From Methanobacteriota archaeon (GTDB taxonomy: Archaea > Halobacteriota > Methanocellia > Methanocellales > Methanocellaceae): a DNA stretch of 22,589 nt. The position numbers and the translations under genes are program-made. Below the pieces are notes generated by a model. The model was not told the origin of the DNA and ran no database searches. It saw only the letters and a list, made by a program, of their open reading frames with translations. The stretch covers positions 1 through 22,589 of the forward strand of contig JAEZKS010000187.1 of assembly GCA_023436075.1 (NCBI GenBank), given 5' to 3'. Below, piece by piece: positions 14,126 to 21,163 of this stretch. Every line of letters starts with the position of its first letter. Position 1 is the stretch's first letter.

Positions 14126-14861
14126 AAATGCCTCTCATAATGTATAGTCCGACGATCGAGGCGATGCCCATGGCCCCGACGAAGGCCTCGATGATCAGGT
14201 TACCAGCGTACGTTTTCGTCGTCACGTAGACGAGCAGCGGTATGAGCGCGCCGTCCAGCAGGGCCATGAACGCGATCGACAGACACAGCCACTTCCAGCC
14301 AGCCCTGAGGGCGTACATGGCCAGCACCATGGCAAAGACGTGGCAGAAGAGAGTAAACAGACGCTCCCATATCGGAAGCGGTATGAACGGAAGGCTGAAC
14401 TGGAGCTCCAGGGCGGCCTGCGTGGCCGACGGGTACGAGTCGATGAGCCCGGGTACAAGAATGAGGGCGGTTACGTTCATCATCGATGCTGCGCCGAGGA
14501 TGAACGCCTCGGCAGCTCCCGCGCCGATGCCTATGGCCACCGCCTGGTCGAATCCGGGCGCCAGCTTCGCAAGCCTTGCGGTCACGTACGGGATGCCGCT
14601 CTCGAAGACGCCGGTGCGCAGCCCGAAGTACAGGCCCATGAGGATTACGCTGGAGACAAGAGGATAGGGCAGCAGTCCGTTTAGCTGCGGCGTGACGGTC
14701 AGGTCCAGGGCGACCTTGACGGCTATGGCTGCCGCCCAGAAGACTGCGCCGAACAGGAAATACTCGATCCCGGCGCGCTTGCGCCAGGCATATATGGCGA
14801 TCGCTCCGACGGCGATCATGCCCGCGCCCGAAAGCAGGTTCAGCCAGCCGACCATCGACAT
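14100..14861 (-). CDS. YhfC-like intramembrane glutamic protease family protein
   Basis: 253 residues with about seven hydrophobic helices. Motifs recall the YhfC family, relatives of CPBP-type intramembrane proteases: AIGIGAGAAEAFILG with a membrane Glu pair region, and IWERLFTLFCHVFAMV with E/R and His in a helix. Members are presumed to cut or bind membrane proteins or lipids; activity here is not proven. ATG 14861 is preceded by GGAGG six bases upstream; a longer reading to 14981 would run back through the probable promoter (minus-strand TTTATGG near 14916-14922) and lacks family-like sequence. It overlaps DUF99 by 26 bases. Confidence 0.7.
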   Translation of the reverse strand: MSMVGWLNLLSGAGMIAVGAIAIYAWRKRAGIEYFLFGAVFWAAAIAVKVALDLTVTPQLNGLLPYPLVSSVILMGLYFGLRTGVFESGIPYVTARLAKLAPGFDQAVAIGIGAGAAEAFILGAASMMNVTALILVPGLIDSYPSATQAALELQFSLPFIPLPIWERLFTLFCHVFAMVLAMYALRAGWKWLCLSIAFMALLDGALIPLLVYVTTKTYAGNLIIEAFVGAMGIASIVGLYIMRGIYERQVSQA

Positions 14862-15095
14862 ACACTTCCTCCAGAACCCCGCACGCAGGGCCCGTACAGG
14901 ATATCTCTTCGGGCCGACCATAAACGTTTCGCAGCGAGCAACGCTGGAAGGAGCGGCGATTTCCCCGACGAGCAGGGGCAATCTAGACGAACGGAATTTT
15001 CCGCACAGCGAGTAACGAGCGTGCGATTACTGCTCCCTGCCGATCCTCCTTCCGAACATCGCCATCGCCACGAAAGAGCAAGTTAATTATATTTA

Positions 15096-15104
15096 TTATA
15101 AAAT
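15096..15104 (+). promoter_or_regulatory. TATA box of the ferritin-like gene
   Basis: TTATAAAAT lies about 32 bases before ATG 15132, predicting a very short leader. The rest of the 270-base gap (14862-15095) holds no gene I recognise; CAGCGAG[C/T]AACG occurs twice (14932-14943, 15006-15017). Confidence 0.5.
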
Positions 15105-15131
15105 ATTATTTTATTGCTGAGGTACCATTCT

Positions 15132-15446
15132 ATGCCCGAGTTCGCAAATAACTTTTCAGGGATGAAAGCCGACCGGAAGCTCACCAACGATGAGCTGATA
15201 CGAGCCATCAGGTTCGACATCGCCGCGGAGTACGAGGCAGCACAACTGTACCTGCAGCTTGCCGAATCCATCGATGACAGGCTGGCAATCGCCGTATTGC
15301 GGGACGTAGCTAAGGAAGAACTGGAGCACGTCGGCGAGTTTCTGCGGCTGCTGAAGGAACTGGCTCCGGACGAGCAGGAGCACTACGACGAGGGTGCCGG
15401 CGAGGTCGAGGACATGATGAAGAATCTGGATAAGAAGAAAAAATGA
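15132..15446 (+). CDS. Encapsulin-type ferritin-like protein, stand-alone
   Basis: 104 residues, two long helices as in half-ferritins that build the diiron site between subunits. E33, E63 and H66 (in DIAAEYEAAQLY and EELEHVGEFL) have the same spacing as the iron ligands E32, E62 and H65 of Rhodospirillum EncFtn. The sequence also resembles the ferritin domain fused to the Pyrococcus furiosus encapsulin shell. Such proteins oxidise Fe(II) and usually work inside an encapsulin nanocompartment. No shell gene lies next to it, and the C-terminus is a lysine run without an obvious cargo-loading peptide. It may be free, or its shell may be encoded elsewhere. The start is ATG 15132; an upstream TTG at 15114 would lie before the predicted transcript start. 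Confidence 0.8.
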   Translation: MPEFANNFSGMKADRKLTNDELIRAIRFDIAAEYEAAQLYLQLAESIDDRLAIAVLRDVAKEELEHVGEFLRLLKELAPDEQEHYDEGAGEVEDMMKNLDKKKK

Positions 15447-15492
15447 GCAAGAACTACTGGCGGCTCGGACCGGAAATTCACGAAAATGCGCC

Positions 15493-15984
15493 TCAACTTT
15501 TCCTGAGCTTCTCTGGCGTGTACTGATCAGCCTGTTCCTGCTGCGGGTTCCTGGCGTCCACCCAGCCACTCCGGGCGTCCTCGCGGCAGTCGAACTGCTT
15601 CACATACGGCTTGATGTCCAGCAGCGGCGTCCCGTCGATGACGTCGATGCCTGCTACCTCAAGGAGGTTGCCCTTCACGCTTTTCAGCTCCACGACGGAA
15701 AGCCCGATAGGGTTGGGCCGGCAGAAGTGGCGGATGGCGAAGATGCCGCGGTCCTTCGAACCGTCCAGGAATGGCTTCCTGGTCAGGCGACATTCTTCCG
15801 TGTGGTGAAAGTGGTAGATCAGGATGAGGTGGGAAAACCCTTCGATGTCCCGCAGGCCTTCGGCATACTCGGGAAAGACCTCGACTACGCCCGCCGTCTT
15901 GCTGTAGACGCTCTGGATGGGCGTATGGTCTTTTTCAACGAATGGTGAATGAATGACACCTATGGAATTATAGACGATCTCCAT
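15493..15984 (-). CDS. trmO: tRNA N6-threonylcarbamoyladenosine-37 methyltransferase (TrmO/TsaA family)
   Basis: 163 residues. The family fold begins SIGVIHSPF, continues with TAGVVEVFPEYAEGLRDIEGFSH and HHTE, and has the conserved RPNPIGLSVVEL and KPYVKQFDC elements. TrmO methylates t6A37 in tRNA(Thr)-type substrates using S-adenosylmethionine. Length suits the short archaeal form; the C-terminal extension of E. coli TrmO is absent. Its TATA box (16006-16018) places the transcript start at the ATG, so it is probably leaderless. It converges with the ferritin-like gene, 46 bases apart. Confidence 0.88.
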   Translation of the reverse strand: MEIVYNSIGVIHSPFVEKDHTPIQSVYSKTAGVVEVFPEYAEGLRDIEGFSHLILIYHFHHTEECRLTRKPFLDGSKDRGIFAIRHFCRPNPIGLSVVELKSVKGNLLEVAGIDVIDGTPLLDIKPYVKQFDCREDARSGWVDARNPQQEQADQYTPEKLRKS

Positions 15985-16005
15985 AGCTCACACTGTTATG
16001 CCGTA

Positions 16006-16018
16006 GTTTATATAAAAC
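16006..16018 (-). promoter_or_regulatory. TATA box of trmO, leaderless arrangement
   Basis: GTTTTATATAAAC on the minus strand is centred 28 bases before ATG 15984, one of the clearest promoter/start pairs in the window. Confidence 0.6.
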
Positions 16019-16167
16019 ATGCGACGGATAAATAGATCATTATAAGCCTGCTCGTGGGCCGGCGGAAGTCCTGGGGGTAGGGACGGCCGCAGGGACTTCA
16101 TATTCGAAGGCTGAAAGCCCTTAAAACATAGATCATCTGAACGAGTAGCGAAAGGGGTGTCAGGGGA

Positions 16168-16953
16168 ATGATCTACGTCAGGAAGTACGGAAAACCGCCC
16201 TACTCGGTGGCTGTCATCCACGGCGGCCCCGGTGCTCCGGGCGGCATGGCTCCCGTTGCCAGGGAACTGTCGAAGCACTGTGGCATCGTCGAACACGTTG
16301 AGTCCGAGACGACCATCAATGGCCAGGTCGACGAGCTTCGCGGCACTTTACAGAAAAGCTGCGATTTGCCCGCCACATTGATCGGCCACTCCTGGGGAGC
16401 CTGGCTGAGCGTCATTTTCGCCGCGAGACACCCGGAGATGGCGAAGAAGCTGATACTGGTGGGAAGCGCTCCTTTCGGGGAGAAGTACGCCAGAAGGATA
16501 ATGGAAACCCGGCTCAGCCGCCTGAGCGATGAGGAAAAGCACCAGGTCCGCATCCTGGCAGAAACGCTCGAAAACTCCGACAACAGGAACAGGACCACGC
16601 TATTTTCGCTGTACGGTAATCTGATGTCTAAGTCGGACGGCTATGACCTGCTGCCGGGAGACGAAAAGGACGTGATCGAGTTCCAGGAGGCCGTCTTCCA
16701 GGAGGTCTGGCATGAGGCCCAGGAGCTGCGGCGCAACGGGACGCTGCTGGAGATGGCGAAACAGATCCGCTGCCCGGTCGTAGCCATCCACGGGGACTAC
16801 GATCCGCATCCCGCTGACGGAGTGGAGAAGCCGCTGCGAGACGTCATTGCAGATTTCCGCTTCATCCTGCTGGAGAAGTGCGGGCACGATCCATGGAAAG
16901 AGCGGGCGGCCAGGGACAAGTTTTATGAAATTTTAATAAGAGAGCTAAGCTGA
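16168..16953 (+). CDS. Alpha/beta hydrolase
   Basis: 261 residues. It has the HGGPG oxyanion motif at 18-22, nucleophile elbow GHSWG with S75, an acid residue in GDYDPHP (D210 or D212) and the catalytic His in KCGHDPW (H240), so the triad is complete. The HGGPG form is shared with proline iminopeptidases and related esterases, but the cap region (about 105-185) is not diagnostic, so substrate is unknown. Cytoplasmic, no signal peptide. A TATA-like TTAAAACATA at 16121-16130 and GGGG stretches before ATG 16168 support the start. The next gene follows after 19 bases and is probably in the same operon. Confidence 0.85.
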   Translation: MIYVRKYGKPPYSVAVIHGGPGAPGGMAPVARELSKHCGIVEHVESETTINGQVDELRGTLQKSCDLPATLIGHSWGAWLSVIFAARHPEMAKKLILVGSAPFGEKYARRIMETRLSRLSDEEKHQVRILAETLENSDNRNRTTLFSLYGNLMSKSDGYDLLPGDEKDVIEFQEAVFQEVWHEAQELRRNGTLLEMAKQIRCPVVAIHGDYDPHPADGVEKPLRDVIADFRFILLEKCGHDPWKERAARDKFYEILIRELS

Positions 16954-16970
16954 CAATATAGGGGATTGTC
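16952..16970 (+). promoter_or_regulatory. Hairpin presenting the Shine-Dalgarno of the DUF1905 gene
   Basis: GACAAT (16952-16957) and ATTGTC (16965-16970) form a perfect stem; the 7-base loop ATAGGGG carries the AGGGG Shine-Dalgarno, 8 bases before ATG 16973. The stop codon of the hydrolase gene overlaps the stem's first two bases, so ribosomes finishing that gene would open it. A translational-coupling role is inferred. Confidence 0.4.
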
Positions 16971-16972
16971 AT

Positions 16973-17425
16973 ATGACGGGCAGGACATTCGATGCGATAC
17001 TGATCAAGGATGACAATACGAACGGCGCGAGCATCGCGATCCCGTTCGACGTGCAGGAAGCCTTCGGCAAAAAGGGCCGGGTGCCGGTGAAGTGCACCAT
17101 CGACGGGCAACCGTACCGGGGCTCGATCTTTCCCTATGATGGCGTCTACTACCTTGGCGTGGTAAGGAAGATCCGCGAGGCCATAGGGAAGACGCACGGC
17201 GATATGGTGCAGGTCGTCCTGGAAGCCGACGACGAACCCCGCAGAGTCGAAACGCCCGATGATCTGGCACGGGCGCTCGACGGGAACGAGACAGCGAAGA
17301 AGGCATTCGAGAAGCTGTCGTACTCGCATAAGAGAGAGTACGTCCAGTGGATCGACGAGGCTAAAAAAGACAAGACCAGGCAGCGGCATATCGCGAAGAC
17401 GATCGAAACGCTCTCCGGCGGGTGA
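16973..17425 (+). CDS. DUF1905/YdeI-type (OmdA-like) small protein
   Basis: 150 residues. The N-terminal beta-rich half (FDAILIKDDNTNGASIAIPFDV, then VKCTIDGQPYRGSI and GVYYLGVVRKIREAIG) matches DUF1905; the C-terminal helical part (TPDDLARALDG, KKAFEKLSYSHKREYVQWIDEAKK) matches the YdeI/OmpD-associated region. Members are linked in annotation to bacteriocin protection, but biochemical function is unclear. It is probably cytoplasmic and co-transcribed with the hydrolase. Confidence 0.8.
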   Translation: MTGRTFDAILIKDDNTNGASIAIPFDVQEAFGKKGRVPVKCTIDGQPYRGSIFPYDGVYYLGVVRKIREAIGKTHGDMVQVVLEADDEPRRVETPDDLARALDGNETAKKAFEKLSYSHKREYVQWIDEAKKDKTRQRHIAKTIETLSGG

Positions 17426-17466
17426 GATACCCGGACAATCGGATGTCTAACGCCAGGCCCCGCGTT

Positions 17467-17482
17467 CACGCGCGCGAGCGTG
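17467..17482. terminator. GC hairpin with CG-alternating loop between convergent genes
   Basis: CACGC (17467-17471) pairs with GCGTG (17478-17482) around a GCGCGA loop; 17467-17476 alternates pyrimidine and purine. It lies between the DUF1905 gene (+) and the cupin gene (-). Termination is inferred from position. Confidence 0.35.
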
Positions 17483-17488
17483 GCCGAC

Positions 17489-17884
17489 TCACCGCAGCGC
17501 CGGGACGAACTTCGCCGTCATGATCATGTCCTCGTTCGGTGCGGACACATCGTGCGATATCTCAGGAGGGGTAACGTATGAGAGGCCCGGCCTGCAGGCG
17601 ACTTTCTTACCGTCGATGACCATGTACCCGGTGCCCTCAATGACCTCGTTGAGCTCCCACTCGGCCTTGTGGTCGTGCATTCCCACCTCGAAGCCCTTTT
17701 TTACCAGGATGACGTGGCAGCTGAAGGCGCCTTTCGTGTCTGCGCCCAGTACCAGGTCTTTCATGAATACGCCCTTGTACGCGGGATGCTCGTACCACGG
17801 CAGCTTCGCCGCGTTGATCTCCTTTCCGGGGAATACGATTTTGCCGTCGGCGAAGAGCTCGGTGGCATTGTTGTTATTACACAT
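17489..17884 (-). CDS. Cupin-domain protein
   Basis: 131 residues forming a single cupin barrel. The first motif GFEVGMHDHKAEWELNEV provides two His and a Glu of the usual metal site, followed by GTGYMVIDGKKV; the second motif PPEISHDVSAP provides the remaining His. Such proteins bind a metal and act as small-molecule enzymes or sensors; specificity is unknown. A TATA-centred palindrome lies upstream (17909-17931). The upstream VOC gene is on the same strand but separated by about 300 bases that contain a large palindrome. Confidence 0.82.
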   Translation of the reverse strand: MCNNNNATELFADGKIVFPGKEINAAKLPWYEHPAYKGVFMKDLVLGADTKGAFSCHVILVKKGFEVGMHDHKAEWELNEVIEGTGYMVIDGKKVACRPGLSYVTPPEISHDVSAPNEDMIMTAKFVPALR

Positions 17885-17908
17885 GATTATGCCTCATGAT
17901 TAGATTGT

Positions 17909-17931
17909 GTGAAAGGGATATATGCTTTCAC
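17909..17931 (-). promoter_or_regulatory. Palindrome around the cupin TATA box
   Basis: GTGAAAG (17909-17915) and CTTTCAC (17925-17931) are perfect inverted copies flanking GGATATATG, which contains the probable TATA box of the cupin gene on the minus strand. A repressor bound here would block the TATA-binding protein. The site is seen; the role is inferred. Confidence 0.45.
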
Positions 17932-17965
17932 TTTGCGACAGGTCGACGTATTTTATCTTACCAGT

Positions 17966-18190
17966 CTCCTTAGTCCTCCCTTCCTCCATAGACCTCCGTC
18001 TTATCGGTTTCTCCATGACCTCCCTTTCCTCCATGACCTTGTCTCCCTTGACTCCTGTGCCTCCCTTGACCTCCGGGCGCCTTGAGGGATATGGAGTGCC
18101 AGGAGGCTAAGGAGACGAGGTCATGGAGGTGAAGGAGGTGAAGGAGACTTTTTAAAACGGAGGATTAAGGAGGAAGGGAGGATTAAGGAG
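17966..18190. repeat. 225-bp imperfect palindrome with pyrimidine/purine arms
   Basis: Outer arms 17966-17987 and 18169-18190 match in 21 of 22 inverted positions; inner arms 18028-18046 and 18111-18129 match in 18 of 19. Both pairs share one dyad centre near 18078, so this is one long hairpin-forming element. The left half is nearly all CCTCC-type pyrimidine blocks on the + strand, the right half GGAGG-type purine blocks, including GGAGGTGA at 18125-18132 and 18134-18141. Its right end covers the last codons and stop of the VOC gene. It fills the 300-base gap between two minus-strand genes; no gene is seen in it. Confidence 0.75.
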
Positions 18191-18590
18191 AATACCTTTC
18201 CATTAACACAAACCGATTGCCATACAGATCAGCGAACACGGCCTCGGTGCCATAAGGCAGCGCCTCCGGCTCCTGCAGGATCTCGACGCCCTTCTTCCTG
18301 AGCTGGTCACAGGTCTTCTTGCAGTCATCCACCTTGAACACCCACGTCGTGCCCTTTCCGATCTCCTTCGCGAGCTGCTTCGCGCCGGCATTGCCGTGCA
18401 TCTCCGGGTTCGGGTGCTGGAGGATGAACTCGATGTCTTTCTGACCCTTTGGCGCCACGGTCACCCAGCGGTATCCGTTGCCCATGTCGTTGTCTGTCAC
18501 TTTCATGAAGCCGAGCTTTTTGGTATAGAAGTCCAGTGCCTCGTCGATGTCTTTGACAATGATGGTCACGTGCGAAAGCCGCTCGATCAT
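18183..18590 (-). CDS. VOC (glyoxalase/dioxygenase fold) protein
   Basis: 135 residues, one VOC unit pair. It begins IERLSHVTIIVKDIDEALDFYTKKLGF, a classic first half with metal-site His, and ends with EAVFADLYGNRFVLME, the second-half signature. Such proteins are metal-dependent lyases, dioxygenases or binding proteins; closeness to a specific enzyme is not visible. I start at ATG 18590 (MIERL); an upstream GTG-type reading at 18614 adds unrelated residues. The TAA stop (18183-18185) lies inside the outer arm of the 225-bp palindrome. Confidence 0.85.
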   Translation of the reverse strand: MIERLSHVTIIVKDIDEALDFYTKKLGFMKVTDNDMGNGYRWVTVAPKGQKDIEFILQHPNPEMHGNAGAKQLAKEIGKGTTWVFKVDDCKKTCDQLRKKGVEILQEPEALPYGTEAVFADLYGNRFVLMERYSP

Positions 18591-18787
18591 AAAAACGATC
18601 CCCGGAGTTACCACGGTCTTACGACGTTAAACATATTCGGCATGTTATGAACGGCTGTTACCAAAGAATTAGGAATAAATTCTGAAATGCACAAAATAAT
18701 ATAGGATATAAGCAAATAATAGTAAATATTAGATTATTACAGAATCTATTATTATCTAAAATTGAATTTTACTTGACAATATACGAG

Positions 18788-18797
18788 TTATATATAC
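18788..18797 (+). promoter_or_regulatory. TATA box of the restriction-modification operon
   Basis: TTATATATAC sits about 45 bases before ATG 18841 in the very AT-rich gap 18615-18840. A start near 18818 would leave about 20 bases of leader with GGTGAG. The gap contains nothing else I recognise apart from a small TAGATT/AATCTA inverted repeat at 18730-18748. Confidence 0.45.
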
Positions 18798-18840
18798 TAT
18801 TATATGCATTGTACTTAGCAGTATAGTGGTGAGTAACTAT

Positions 18841-19014
18841 ATGCAATCCTCTGAAGGCAAACAGTCAAAGCGTATATCAATTTCATTGCCAGATGAGGCG
18901 AGAGCTTTTTTAGAAAAGGAATCCAAAGAGACTGGAGTACCATTGAGTAACCTGCTCAGCTACATAGCTGTCAACTATGTCCGCGAAGAGAAGAAGAAAA
19001 GAGGCGAACAGTAA
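18841..19014 (+). CDS. Ribbon-helix-helix (CopG-like) DNA-binding protein
   Basis: 57 residues from ATG 18841. The core SKRISISLPDEARAFLEKES followed by GVPLSNLLSYIAVNYV is a ribbon-helix-helix fold: one beta strand and two helices, binding DNA as a dimer. ATG 18841 has GGTGAG seven bases upstream; an in-frame GTG at 18826 would add five residues. It precedes the methyltransferase gene by 15 bases and is very likely its operon partner and controller, the role taken by C proteins in other restriction-modification systems. The regulatory role is inferred; the fold call is good. Confidence 0.75.
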   Translation: MQSSEGKQSKRISISLPDEARAFLEKESKETGVPLSNLLSYIAVNYVREEKKKRGEQ

Positions 19015-19029
19015 AGCAATTCGGAGGAT

Positions 19030-20400
19030 ATGTCCTTGAAAATCCAGTCCAAGCTAATATCCGATTATGAGAATGGCAAAGCTAGAGTAGCCCCGAGCAA
19101 GAACGGCTCATCGTTCCATGATCCTGCCTTCGCAAGCAATAAGACGCAGCCTATCCACAGGTGGGTTCCATGGATAGCAGGCTTCTCCTCTGACTTCGTT
19201 AGCCACGCGATAAAACAGCACCTGCCAATTAAAGGTACTGTACTAGACCCGTTCTCAGGCGTTGGTACTACACTCGTCGAATCGGTGCTTGCGTGTAACA
19301 ACGCGGTAGGATTCGAGATTAATCCTTATCCGTGTATGGCATCAAGGATAAAGGCCACTGCATACCAAATCGACGAGTTAAGACTAAGGCACTATGTAAG
19401 CAAATTCATCTCTTACTATCACGAAGCTGTTGCTTCAAACGCTGAGCCAATAAGCAAGCCGCCAGAGAGCTTTAAGACTAGGAGCGACTTCTACAGCCCG
19501 CTTGTTATGCGTAAGGTGCTAAGGGTTTTCGATTATATCAACTGTATCGAGGACGAAAGCATCCACGACGTGTTTCGACTCGCCTTTGCCTCGACAATGG
19601 TGAAATTCTCGAACTATTCTTATGAGCCGAGCCTTGGCAGACGGATAAGCTCCGGTAAATCGGATATCCTTGACTTCGCTGTTGGTGAAGAGATATACAG
19701 CAAGCTTACGGAGATGTGCAAAGACATCCTCTGGATGAAGCACAAGGTATCATGTATAGAACCACCGACTGTAAAAGTCATCAATGATAGCTTCTTCAAC
19801 TACGCAGAATTTCTGGAAGAAGGCAGCATCGACCTTCTTATCACGTCCCCACCGTACCTGAATAACTATCACTATAATCGAAACACCCGGCCGCAACTCT
19901 ACTGGCTCGATTTTGTTAAGAGTACTAATGACATGAAGAAGCTTGAGCACGCTAACTTCGGCAAATACTGGCAGACATGCAGAGAAGAAGACTGCATAGA
20001 CCTGTCGTTCATGCTTCCAGACTCGGATATCGTTGAAAGGCTCGAAGAAATCAGAGGACTAAATCAAGAAAAGGGCATCTATGGCGGCAATGGATGGGCG
20101 AACTATGCGGCATCATACTTCAACGATTGCTATCTCTTCGCAAAGGGAATTAATTATGTTAAGCGCCCCGGTTCGACCGCCCTTGTAGTGCTCGGAAACA
20201 GCATCTTGCAAGGTGTACACGTACCTACTGACGTATATTTCGGTAAGATTGCAGAATCTGTAGGACTTGAACTGGTAGATATTCATGTGCCCCGCGCCAC
20301 TCGCATCGGCAACAGCATCATACAATCTGAAGTAAGAGTTGGAAAAGCAAAGGCGAAAGAACAACTCTACGAATCAGTAGTAGAGCTAAGAAAATTATAA
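19030..20400 (+). CDS. DNA amino-methyltransferase (SPPY type, probably N4-cytosine)
   Basis: 456 residues. Motif I VLDPFSGVGTT (71-81) and the following GFEINPY bind S-adenosylmethionine; the catalytic motif is TSPPY (272-276). SPPY is typical of N4-cytosine methyltransferases, although N6-adenine cannot be excluded. Motif I precedes motif IV, separated by about 190 residues that probably hold target recognition, an alpha-like order. GGAGG lies just before ATG 19030 with an unusually short 2-base spacer; TTG 19036 has better spacing but would remove only two residues. The gene is in an AT-richer island and converges on a restriction endonuclease gene, so it should protect host sites from that nuclease. 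Confidence 0.88.
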   Translation: MSLKIQSKLISDYENGKARVAPSKNGSSFHDPAFASNKTQPIHRWVPWIAGFSSDFVSHAIKQHLPIKGTVLDPFSGVGTTLVESVLACNNAVGFEINPYPCMASRIKATAYQIDELRLRHYVSKFISYYHEAVASNAEPISKPPESFKTRSDFYSPLVMRKVLRVFDYINCIEDESIHDVFRLAFASTMVKFSNYSYEPSLGRRISSGKSDILDFAVGEEIYSKLTEMCKDILWMKHKVSCIEPPTVKVINDSFFNYAEFLEEGSIDLLITSPPYLNNYHYNRNTRPQLYWLDFVKSTNDMKKLEHANFGKYWQTCREEDCIDLSFMLPDSDIVERLEEIRGLNQEKGIYGGNGWANYAASYFNDCYLFAKGINYVKRPGSTALVVLGNSILQGVHVPTDVYFGKIAESVGLELVDIHVPRATRIGNSIIQSEVRVGKAKAKEQLYESVVELRKL

Positions 20401-21015
20401 TCGTGAGAAATAATCAGCTATCTCATTTTTTATATTATTGATGTCTGGCCTTTCTCCTCTGCACCTCGCCGCCCACACTCTACCTGGATGCAAGACATCC
20501 CATTCAGAACAGGCCTGGTCGAAGCGACCCTCTCCAGGCGTATGGTTGCCGAAACCATCAACAATGTTGTTCCAGAGTGGCTGATGCTTCCTTATCAATG
20601 TAGACTCCAGCGTGCTGATAAGGTCGGCTTCCTCGTCGCTAAGAATAACAAATCGATACTTGAAATCCCTGATGTTAAGGTCAGTACATGCGCGTATACT
20701 ACTCTCATGCTCCTTTAAGCGGCGGAACAAGGATGTTGTTGTCGCTATGCTTTGTGTTGTCCTCCCGACTCTCCAGCCAGGTGGCACCGCCTTTCCAACG
20801 TAGATTGGCAAACGATACGCAGGCGTATTAATTTCTGTATACTTCTGGTAGAGTGGGTAGCTGCCCTTGTAGTATATTCCATAGACGCCGGTTCCGTGGA
20901 ATGATTCGGAAACTGGGAAATCTATTATTGGTGTGCCATCGAAAAATGAAACTGCTTTCTCGACGACACTCCTGTATTCCGGAGACCTGAAAACGTGTAA
21001 CCTATAGTCTACCAT
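20395..21015 (-). CDS. Eco29kI-like GIY-YIG type II restriction endonuclease
   Basis: 206 residues from ATG 21015 (GTG 21027 is an alternative, adding four). The GIY-YIG core is GTGVYGIYY and PIYVGKAVPPGW, then RRLKEHE, ESTLIRKHQPLWNN and the family tail GFGNHTPGEGR. Candidate catalytic residues Y45, Y72, R99, H103, E137 and N149 keep almost the spacing of Y49, Y76, R104, H108, E142 and N154 of Eco29kI, which cuts CCGCGG. The nuclease appears intact. Its stop overlaps the methyltransferase stop by six bases, tail to tail. The recognition site may be CCGCGG or a relative, but is not proven. Confidence 0.88.
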   Translation of the reverse strand: MVDYRLHVFRSPEYRSVVEKAVSFFDGTPIIDFPVSESFHGTGVYGIYYKGSYPLYQKYTEINTPAYRLPIYVGKAVPPGWRVGRTTQSIATTTSLFRRLKEHESSIRACTDLNIRDFKYRFVILSDEEADLISTLESTLIRKHQPLWNNIVDGFGNHTPGEGRFDQACSEWDVLHPGRVWAARCRGERPDINNIKNEIADYFSRL

Positions 21016-21061
21016 CTGTATACCCACATATCCCTTAGATATTCAAGTAATAATACTCTGA

Positions 21062-21136
21062 AAATATAAATGTGTTATCGGGTAATCAGATCCATATTTG
21101 AATTTTATTCGAATAAGCTAAAGGGATAAATATAAG
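21062..21136. promoter_or_regulatory. Divergent promoters: endonuclease (-) and small ORF (+)
   Basis: On the minus strand ATTTATATTT (about 21062-21071) is a TATA candidate for the endonuclease gene, with a start expected near 21041. On the plus strand AAATATAAG (about 21128-21136) suits ATG 21164 with almost no leader. The two lie within 75 bases, so one regulator could control both. Confidence 0.4.
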
Positions 21137-21163
21137 CTTGGCAATCAATAACAATCTTATAAT

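Noticed and set aside
14862..14981. N-terminal extension of the YhfC-like protein
   Set aside because: GGAGG directly before ATG 14861 and a promoter-like TTTATGG within the extension favour the shorter protein.
17966..18190. CRISPR or simple tandem array
   Set aside because: Units are not regularly spaced and no unique spacers occur; the symmetry is a single palindrome.
18615..18840. Left attachment site of the island
   Set aside because: I looked for a copy of the tRNA-Ala 3' end (for example GAATTGAACCCGA) and found none.
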